A stretch of 64,000 nt of DNA from Thalassobacterium sedimentorum (GTDB lineage: Bacteria; Verrucomicrobiota; Verrucomicrobiia; Opitutales; Coraliomargaritaceae). The notes beneath the pieces were generated by a model that saw only the letters and a program-made list of their open reading frames with translations, had not been told where the DNA came from and made no database searches. Positions 55,165-61,975 of the stretch are shown here, in pieces (within the stretch, counting starts at the first letter, position 1; every line of letters begins with the position of its first letter). A program made the translations under genes and the position numbers. The stretch spans positions 1-64,000 of the forward strand of contig NZ_JARXIC010000014.1 of assembly GCF_031127905.1 (NCBI RefSeq), given 5' to 3'.

Positions 55165-56034
55165 ATGAAAAATAAAACAAAACTCATTACTTCACTGGTA
55201 TTCGCCGCATCATTTATGGGCGCTCGCCTTTTAGGGGCTTTGGTAGTTCCCGACGATAATGTCTACTATACTTCATTTGAGACACCCGATTACGCTTTGG
55301 GAAATGTTGTGGGGCAGGACGGGTGGACTCTCAGCGGTACGACTGCAACTACTGCTGCAGAAATTGTTGTGAATGGTGAGGTTGATTATCTTGGTGGCGA
55401 CCAAATGTTAAGACTTAAGAATGCAACCTGGCCTAGTGGCACTCCTCGTGGCACGCCCATTGTTAACAATGAATTCACCGATACAGCAATGACTGACAAG
55501 TTATACTTTTCGGGGGTGACTGCTTTCTCTGGAACGATTACAGAGAATGAGACGGGGATCATTTCCCGATTTTACTTGAATAATGCTAGTAATAGTTTTT
55601 ACGGGGCTGCCTTTGGGATTCATCAGGATATCACTAATGATAATGAGCTTCACTTCTTTTACATGAATACCAGCGGTTCTGCTGTTTCATTTGGTACGGC
55701 ACAAGCCGCGGCAGACACGTTTTATCGATTTGAAATTGATATGGATATCGCGGCAAAATCATATGAGATTAAAGTTTTTGATTATGAGAGTGATAGCCTG
55801 ATTGCAACTAGTGATTCTGGAGTATTTCGTGGGGATACTGCAATGAGTATCAACTACCTGAGAGTGTCGAACTCTAGTAGTATAACTACTGATAATTATG
55901 AGACTTATTATGATGAAATCGTAATCAGTAGCACGCCGATCCCTGAATCACGATCTCTACCTGTTTATCTCGGCTTAGCGTCATTTCTATTTGTTTTGAA
56001 CAGAAGACGTCCGAGTCGTTCCTTTTCTGCGTAA
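55165..56034 (+). CDS. PEP-CTERM-like surface protein, beta-sandwich
   Basis: 289 residues, ATG 55165. Signal peptide 1-24 (ARLLGAL). Residues 28-250 look like a concanavalin-type jelly roll (YYTSFETPDYALGN, GIISRFYLNNASNSFYGAAFGIH, FYRFEIDMDIAAKSYEIKVFDYES). The C-terminus has IPESR, a hydrophobic helix and RRRPSR: the PEP-CTERM plan with a changed PEP motif (PES). Head of the third PEP-CTERM/prepilin set. Probably a surface glycan binder. Confidence 0.75.
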   Translation: MKNKTKLITSLVFAASFMGARLLGALVVPDDNVYYTSFETPDYALGNVVGQDGWTLSGTTATTAAEIVVNGEVDYLGGDQMLRLKNATWPSGTPRGTPIVNNEFTDTAMTDKLYFSGVTAFSGTITENETGIISRFYLNNASNSFYGAAFGIHQDITNDNELHFFYMNTSGSAVSFGTAQAAADTFYRFEIDMDIAAKSYEIKVFDYESDSLIATSDSGVFRGDTAMSINYLRVSNSSSITTDNYETYYDEIVISSTPIPESRSLPVYLGLASFLFVLNRRRPSRSFSA

Positions 56035-56086
56035 TGAGTCGTCGCCAATTATAATTTTTGATCAGTCCCAATCCTATATATCTTTT

Positions 56087-57523
56087 ATGTATCCTTTTAA
56101 AATACTATTCATATCTATTCTGAGCGTGCTTTGTCTTTCTTTTGTGGAAGCTCAGTCAACTCCGGCGGATTTACTTGAGAGCGCTTCTTCAGGTTCCGAT
56201 GTCAGTACAGTTAATGTGGGAGATAATCCCGACGTCTTCACTCATCCTACGAAAGTTCTAACGGATGCATTTAATAGTGATGTTAAGAAGGTGATTGTTC
56301 CAAATTTAGGAAAGCCATACATCGTGGACCCTATTTTAGTTAAGCATGGTGAAAAAGAGATCGTGTTTGAGCCTGGTGTTGTCATTCTGGCGAAGAAGGG
56401 GAGTTTTAAATCCAAGATGGATTCTTTGGTTCGTCTTGAAAATGTCAAAAATGTGACCCTTCGAGGCAATGGAGCGACGTTCCGTATGAATCGGGAAGAT
56501 TACCTTCAAGACGACTACGAACCATCGGAACACCGCCATGCTTTAAGTATTGCGGCTTGCGATGGCATTTTGATTGAAGACCTCAATGTAGAAGAATCGG
56601 GTGGTGACGGGGTTTACATTGGTGGTGCGTATTATCACCGGCTTCCTGTTCCCGAAGATAGTGTGAAAATTACGTGGACGGCCAAGGATGGCCGGCAGGT
56701 GACGCGCTGGGAATTGCCTGTTTCTAAAAATATTACAATTAGAAGAGTGGTTGCGGATCGGAACCATCGTCAGGGGCTCTCCTTAATCACTGGTGTAAAC
56801 ATTCTGATTGAAGATTGTGTTTTCAAAAATACGAGTGGTACGCCGCCGATGCACGGTCTGTGCATCGAACCCGCCACGCTTCGCAATCAGTTGAAGAATG
56901 TGGTCGTCCGAAATTGTATTTCCGAAAATAATGACAGCGCAGGTTTTTCAATTTATTTACGTAAGTTGAAGCAGTCCTCAGAACCAGTCGATATCTTGAT
57001 TGAAGATTGTCAAGTCCGTGGAAGCAAAGGCTCTGGACTGATTGTTGGTGCCATTGGTAACCGGGAAGACGAAGGTGTTTCGACTCATATCACTTTCAAA
57101 GATTGTCTCGTTATGGACACTGAAAAGTCCGGCATTTATGTTTATGACAAGAGTTATAACACGGGGGAAGTGGTCTTTCAAAATTGTATATTGTGGGATG
57201 TCGCAAAGAGCAATATTGGAGGTTTGATCTCTCCGGAAGCTGCTGAAGTTGAGAACTCAAGGCGGCTACCTCCAGTGGCTCCGATTGCCTTTTACTTGCG
57301 CCGTCAATCAGACCTAACCAATCATTTTGGGGGTATATTTTTCGATAATTGTCTGGTTAAAGATCAAGGAGGTCGCCCAGTCATCGGGCAAGCGGCTTAT
57401 TTGGGGATCAAGGATCTGAAGATTTCTAATATACGTGGAACGATTCTGACGACAGAGGAAAATCCAACCGTAGATTTGGGGCCATATACCTCAGATATGT
57501 CTTTAGAGGTGATTTCGCAGTAG
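56087..57523 (+). CDS. Secreted right-handed beta-helix protein (pectate-lyase-like fold)
   Basis: 478 residues, ATG 56087, signal peptide 1-22 (SFVEAQS). From residue 75 on, regular coils of about 22-26 residues (NVTLRGNGATFRM, GILIEDLNVEESGGDGVYIGG, NITIRRVVADRNHRQGLSLI, NILIEDCVFKNTSG, NVVVRNCISENNDSAGF, DILIEDCQVRGSKGSGLIVG) form a parallel beta-helix. Folds of this kind are found in polysaccharide lyases and GH28-like hydrolases; no known catalytic set is certain here. Inference: extracellular depolymerase or binder. Confidence 0.75.
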   Translation: MYPFKILFISILSVLCLSFVEAQSTPADLLESASSGSDVSTVNVGDNPDVFTHPTKVLTDAFNSDVKKVIVPNLGKPYIVDPILVKHGEKEIVFEPGVVILAKKGSFKSKMDSLVRLENVKNVTLRGNGATFRMNREDYLQDDYEPSEHRHALSIAACDGILIEDLNVEESGGDGVYIGGAYYHRLPVPEDSVKITWTAKDGRQVTRWELPVSKNITIRRVVADRNHRQGLSLITGVNILIEDCVFKNTSGTPPMHGLCIEPATLRNQLKNVVVRNCISENNDSAGFSIYLRKLKQSSEPVDILIEDCQVRGSKGSGLIVGAIGNREDEGVSTHITFKDCLVMDTEKSGIYVYDKSYNTGEVVFQNCILWDVAKSNIGGLISPEAAEVENSRRLPPVAPIAFYLRRQSDLTNHFGGIFFDNCLVKDQGGRPVIGQAAYLGIKDLKISNIRGTILTTEENPTVDLGPYTSDMSLEVISQ

Positions 57524-57554
57524 AACCTTTCCTCCAATCACTTTAAGCAGCGGT

Positions 57555-58271
57555 ATGCGCGAACAGAGACAGAATAGGACTGAGGGTGATGCCTTTACTC
57601 TAATCGAGCTTCTAGCAGTGATCGCTGTGATTGCGGTTTTGATGGCGATATTGATTCCAGTCGTTGGATCAATTCGCAGTCGTGCCGAGTCGATGGAGTG
57701 CGTCTCCAATCTCAAATCGATTGGGCAGGCGGCTCTTCTTTATTCCGCGGCGCATCAGAATAATCTTGTTCCGTTGCGTATGGATCCAGTTGGAGACCCC
57801 GCCGGGTTTTGGTACGACCATCTATATGAGTATGTCGATCGGGAGCCGGGACGCGCGGGGCGCTATGTTGGTGGCGTGAAGCAGGAAGATCCTACCTTCC
57901 TCTGTCCCACCGTTGGAAGAAGATATGTTATTAATAGAATCTGTGGTTGGAATGGTCACGGTGATAAGGGAATTATGCCATGGTACATCAAAATGGGGCA
58001 AGGATTTGTAGAGAATGAGACCATTCAGCTGCCAGGAGATCTTTCGCGAACGGCTTGGTTTGCTGATCCGATGGAATCGGGGGATGGGTATTTTCTTCCA
58101 GAAAACTACAACGCTACAAATAACAACTTCATCGGGTTTCCGCATTCCGACTCATGCAATGTTCTTTTTATGGACGGTCATGTTGAGAATATTCCAAATC
58201 CGGATTTTGTAAATAACCCTTCTTTGCTTAGCGAGCGTAAATGGGTTGGCTTTTTCGGGAAGAATCCATGA
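57555..58271 (+). CDS. Prepilin-like protein with H-X9-DG tail
   Basis: 238 residues, ATG 57555. Leader with Arg/Gln, then DAFTLIELLAVIAVIAVLMAILIPVVG (prepilin cleavage and N-methylation), a middle domain starting CVSNLKSIGQAALLYSAAHQNN, Cys pair, and an exact H-X9-DG motif (HSDSCNVLFMDGH). Its stop overlaps the next start by four bases (ATGA at 58268-58271), so translation of the two is coupled. That ties this pseudopilin tightly to a carbohydrate-type enzyme cluster. Confidence 0.88.
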   Translation: MREQRQNRTEGDAFTLIELLAVIAVIAVLMAILIPVVGSIRSRAESMECVSNLKSIGQAALLYSAAHQNNLVPLRMDPVGDPAGFWYDHLYEYVDREPGRAGRYVGGVKQEDPTFLCPTVGRRYVINRICGWNGHGDKGIMPWYIKMGQGFVENETIQLPGDLSRTAWFADPMESGDGYFLPENYNATNNNFIGFPHSDSCNVLFMDGHVENIPNPDFVNNPSLLSERKWVGFFGKNP

Positions 58272-59236
58272 AATATTTATCTACCTATTATTTTCACGGG
58301 CAGGATCTTTGCGTGGTTCCTCGGCATGTCCGAGAGGATGTTGCGTGGATGGTTGATCATCAGGTTGATGGGGTCTTTGTGGGGATGCATGATGCAGACT
58401 TGATGGGAGGGAATACCGCAATGGTCTGTGAGATTATTCGCAGCGCGGGCTTGGATGTATGGCTGATCCCCTCGCGTTTAGGAGGTCTGATGGCTGGTTG
58501 GGGCCGACAGCCAAGCTTCCTGTCGGTGAATCATCCTGAATGGTGGGCTTATTCTGCTGATGGTAGTCCACGGACTTGCTTCGGCCCTCAGGTGAGTGTG
58601 TTTCATCCAGAGGTTCCAGATGCGATCGCGGACACTGTTGGAGAAATGCTGAAGCAGTGTCCCGCGACTGGTATTGTTTGGGATGAACTGAAAACCCTGA
58701 GTGGGGAGGACCATAGTCAGCTAGCGATTGAATCGCTAGGACGTCCCGCCAATGAGGAGGATCTGGTCGAAGCTACTGTGAACTGCTTTTCTTTAATCAA
58801 TTGTCGTCTCAAACGAAAAATATCTGACCTTCGGATTGCATGCTTTCTATTTGCATCTGTCAAACAGCAGTACGTCGAGCATTGTGCGACTATAGACTTG
58901 CTGGATGAATTTGGCTGTGATGGGAAGTGCTACAAGCCTGGTGAAAGTGATATTGGAGAAGGCGGCTCAGATAAGGTGTTGATGGGAGGGAATGATAAGC
59001 GTTTTGCCGCCGCTGCAGTGAAAAACAATTGCACCCCATTCACATTGCTTGAAACGCAGTTGCTCGATGAGAGGACCTTGGAACTCAGTCTTTCGCGAAT
59101 GCCAGAATACCTGCAGACAAAAAACGGACATTTGGCATTCTATTACTATCCTTATGGTCTCGCCGATCCTGAACGTTTTATGCCAGCGATCGGGAAGATG
59201 TTGTCTACTTGGCGATCCGGAGATATTTCCTTATGA
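58268..59236 (+). CDS. Unknown protein, probable TIM barrel
   Basis: 322 residues from ATG 58268, overlapping the prepilin stop by four bases. No signal peptide. Pattern of alternating strands and helices (VDGVFVGMHDADL, LDVWLIPSRLGGL, TGIVWDELKTL, RIACFLFASV, GHLAFYYYPYGL) suggests a glycosidase-like barrel; TGIVWDELK has an Asp-Glu at a likely strand end. Family not recognised. It overlaps the FAD oxidoreductase by four bases at its end, so three genes in a row are coupled. Confidence 0.6.
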   Translation: MKYLSTYYFHGQDLCVVPRHVREDVAWMVDHQVDGVFVGMHDADLMGGNTAMVCEIIRSAGLDVWLIPSRLGGLMAGWGRQPSFLSVNHPEWWAYSADGSPRTCFGPQVSVFHPEVPDAIADTVGEMLKQCPATGIVWDELKTLSGEDHSQLAIESLGRPANEEDLVEATVNCFSLINCRLKRKISDLRIACFLFASVKQQYVEHCATIDLLDEFGCDGKCYKPGESDIGEGGSDKVLMGGNDKRFAAAAVKNNCTPFTLLETQLLDERTLELSLSRMPEYLQTKNGHLAFYYYPYGLADPERFMPAIGKMLSTWRSGDISL

Positions 59237-61113
59237 ATACTAAATTAGTAAATGAAGTTCACGAAGTCGACGTCTGTGTGGTTGGCGGTGGTATGTCTGG
59301 TCTGATTGCTGCGATTGCGGCGGCTCGTCGTGGCAGTTCCGTTCTGTTACTTCACGACCGTCCAGTATTGGGTGGTAACGCTTCATCTGAGGTGAGGATG
59401 TGGATCATGGGAGCGCATGGTCGTAATAAGAAAGAGGCAGGCATTCTAGAAGAGATTCAATTGTGCAATGCACATCGTAATCCCTCTGGTAGCTATTCAG
59501 TTTGGGATTCGGTGCTATATGAGTTTGCTACTTTCACTCCAGGTTTAACTACTTTGTTGAATTGTAGCTGTAACAATTTGGAGATGAACAACGGAAGGAT
59601 TTCTTCAGTGGATGCATGGCAGTTGACCACGCAAACTTGGCATCGCGTAGTGGCAAAACTGTTTATTGATTGCTCTGGGGACTCGATTTTGGCGCCACTA
59701 TCTGGTGCCGATACGCGATGTGGCCGCGAAAGCAGAGAAGAGTTCAATGAATCCATTGCGCCGCTTAAGTCAGATCTCAAAACGATGGGTAATAGTGTTT
59801 TATTGCAGCTCGAAGAGACGACGGAAGCGCAGGATTTTACTCCGCCAGGTTGGGCTTATCGATTTGATGAAGCTTCAAATCTCCCCAGCCGCATAGGATC
59901 TAGTATGGGGTCTAACTTTTGGTGGATTGAGCTTGGGGGGTTACAAAATACGATTGATGATGCGGAGTTGATTCGTGATGAACTTTTCAAAGTAGCTTGG
60001 GGAGTCTGGGACTATATGAAGAATGCTGGCCCACAGGCCGAAAAGTTGAAAAACTGGCGTTTGAGATGGCTGGGCTCACTTCCTGGCAAACGAGAGAATC
60101 GCCGCTACATAGGAGATCACGTGCTGACTCAGAACGATGTTCAAGCGGGTGGCCTCTTTGAGGATATCGTGGCTTATGGCGGGTGGAGTATGGATGATCA
60201 CCACCCGGCAGGACTTTATTATCCAGGGAGGGCAACGCTTTATCATAAAGCCCCATCGCCTTATGGGATTCCATTTCGTTCACTTTACTCGCGCAATGTG
60301 GCGAATTTGCTTTGTGCGGGTCGTAATATTTCTGCGACGCACAGTGCGCTCTCCTCAACTAGAGTGATGGGCACTTGCTCTATTCTGGGGCAAGCGGTAG
60401 GCACGGCGGCTGCTCTGTGTGTGGCTCAGTCGATTACGCCACGGCAGATTACGGGTTCCATTTTAGATGAACTGCAAAATCAGCTGATGCAGGACGATTG
60501 TTGGTTACCTGGTAAGATACGCGATACTTCCGAACTGATGCAGGCTGCCCGTATTGAATCTTCGGATGCAACAGATCTGGCAGCGTTGAGAGATGGACAT
60601 GAACGTAATAATGACGATGCGCATGCTTGGGTTGCTTCGATAGGTTCGACTCTAACGCTTAGTTGGGATGAGCCTCGTTATGTAGATTGTCTACGTCTTG
60701 TGTTTGACAGTGATCTTAGCCGAAGGAAAGAGATGCCGTGTAAGTACCCGTTAAAAGGTCGTTGGATGAATATGCCACAACAATTGGTTCGAAGCTTTTG
60801 TGTTGAAATTAAAACTGCAAACGGAGAGTGGAGAATGATTAAACAGGTGGCGGAAAATCGTCGTCGTCTTGTTGTGCTTCCTGTGTGTGATGATGTGATT
60901 GCATTGCGCTGGACGGGGCATTCGACTTGGGGGGATGCCGAACTCCGTGTGTTCAGTATCGAAGCCATGGAAAGCTCGATGCCTTTGTCATTCGACCCAC
61001 CAAAAGGTCTGGCTTGGACTGAAGTCATTTCAAAGCTACCTAGTACAGATTTGGCAGTGCCAGATAATGGCTGTGAAGAGGGGACTCGTGGCAGCTCACG
61101 CGTGGGTGCATAG
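59233..61113 (+). CDS. FAD-dependent oxidoreductase with C-terminal beta domain
   Basis: 626 residues from ATG 59233, which overlaps the preceding stop by four bases. Rossmann motif VCVVGGGMSGLIAAIAAARRGSSV, then GGNASSEVRMWIMGAHG (FAD_oxidored pattern), LFIDCSGDSILAPLSGA and a second FAD contact NLLCAGRNISATHSALSSTRVMGTCSILGQAVGTAAAL. Residues 490-600 look like a discoidin-type beta domain. No signal peptide. Homologues are frequent in polysaccharide clusters of Verrucomicrobia and Planctomycetes; the substrate is unknown, perhaps oxidation of a sugar. Confidence 0.82.
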   Translation: MNTKLVNEVHEVDVCVVGGGMSGLIAAIAAARRGSSVLLLHDRPVLGGNASSEVRMWIMGAHGRNKKEAGILEEIQLCNAHRNPSGSYSVWDSVLYEFATFTPGLTTLLNCSCNNLEMNNGRISSVDAWQLTTQTWHRVVAKLFIDCSGDSILAPLSGADTRCGRESREEFNESIAPLKSDLKTMGNSVLLQLEETTEAQDFTPPGWAYRFDEASNLPSRIGSSMGSNFWWIELGGLQNTIDDAELIRDELFKVAWGVWDYMKNAGPQAEKLKNWRLRWLGSLPGKRENRRYIGDHVLTQNDVQAGGLFEDIVAYGGWSMDDHHPAGLYYPGRATLYHKAPSPYGIPFRSLYSRNVANLLCAGRNISATHSALSSTRVMGTCSILGQAVGTAAALCVAQSITPRQITGSILDELQNQLMQDDCWLPGKIRDTSELMQAARIESSDATDLAALRDGHERNNDDAHAWVASIGSTLTLSWDEPRYVDCLRLVFDSDLSRRKEMPCKYPLKGRWMNMPQQLVRSFCVEIKTANGEWRMIKQVAENRRRLVVLPVCDDVIALRWTGHSTWGDAELRVFSIEAMESSMPLSFDPPKGLAWTEVISKLPSTDLAVPDNGCEEGTRGSSRVGA

Positions 61114-61202
61114 AGATTGTTGATCATTTCTACACTGAGCCTCGGGCGATTATATGCATCGCAGTCATCATATTTAACATAAACCAAACAATAAGATAAA
61201 AC

Positions 61203-61895
61203 ATGAAAAAACTATTACATCTCATTTTCATAGTTCTATGTGTGAGTTCTATTTCAGTGCTCAGCGCAGACACAACTACTATTCTAGCCTTCGGTGACTC
61301 CATCACTGCGAAAGGTGGCAGGGGATTTGTCACTTACCGGCATGTGTTAATTCCTGAATTACGAAATGAATGTTTAGATTTTGAATTCATCGGCCCGAAG
61401 AGGGACCATGACTCCGCCTATGCGGGGTATGGAGGGAAGAATACCAGTTACTTGCTTAGTATTTCGGAAGAAGTTTACAGCCAGTATCCCGCGGATATTG
61501 TTATGATCCACTCAGGCCACAATAGCTTCAGTAAGGATGATCCAGTTGCTGGAATCGTTCGTGATACTGAATTGATCATGAAGAATATGAGAAGCATTAA
61601 TCCAGATGTAATATTCCTACTGGCACAGGTCATACCTGCTGGGAAGCTTCCCAAATACTCATATATTCCCGATTTAAACGAGGAACTTGCGGCACTTGCA
61701 ACACGCCTGACGGAACAGGGGTACAACATTATTCTAGTCGATCAAGCTGATGGCTTTGATTGGAAAGAAGATACGATCAGTGACATGGTGCATCCCAATC
61801 CTTCAGGTGCAAAGAAAATGGCAGATAAATGGATGCAAGCTCTGCTTCCTTTACTTGACATTAAGGATGTGAAGTTGGTTGAGGCAGACAGTTGA
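61203..61895 (+). CDS. Secreted SGNH/GDSL esterase
   Basis: 230 residues, ATG 61203 behind an A-rich leader. Signal peptide 1-21 (SVLSAD). Block I LAFGDSITAKGG (Ser33), conserved HSGHNSF for block III and DMVHPNPSGAKKM with the Asp/His pair. Likely removes acetyl groups from the polysaccharide in the periplasm or outside. Confidence 0.83.
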   Translation: MKKLLHLIFIVLCVSSISVLSADTTTILAFGDSITAKGGRGFVTYRHVLIPELRNECLDFEFIGPKRDHDSAYAGYGGKNTSYLLSISEEVYSQYPADIVMIHSGHNSFSKDDPVAGIVRDTELIMKNMRSINPDVIFLLAQVIPAGKLPKYSYIPDLNEELAALATRLTEQGYNIILVDQADGFDWKEDTISDMVHPNPSGAKKMADKWMQALLPLLDIKDVKLVEADS

Positions 61896-61945
61896 ATCAT
61901 TCTTTTCTTGGGAGGGAGTGTCTGAAATACATAATTAAACTTGTG

Positions 61946-61972
61946 TTAATACGTATTAGTAATACGTATTAA
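61946..61972. promoter_or_regulatory. 27-bp perfect palindrome directly before the DUF4838 gene
   Basis: TTAATACGTATTA, a central G, then TAATACGTATTAA, ending three bases before the ATG at 61976. It contains the 10-bp palindrome AATACGTATT twice, 13 bases apart. The sequence resembles GntR/AraR-type operators (central TACGTA). A bound regulator would cover the translation start region. Confidence 0.65.
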
Positions 61973-61975
61973 TTT

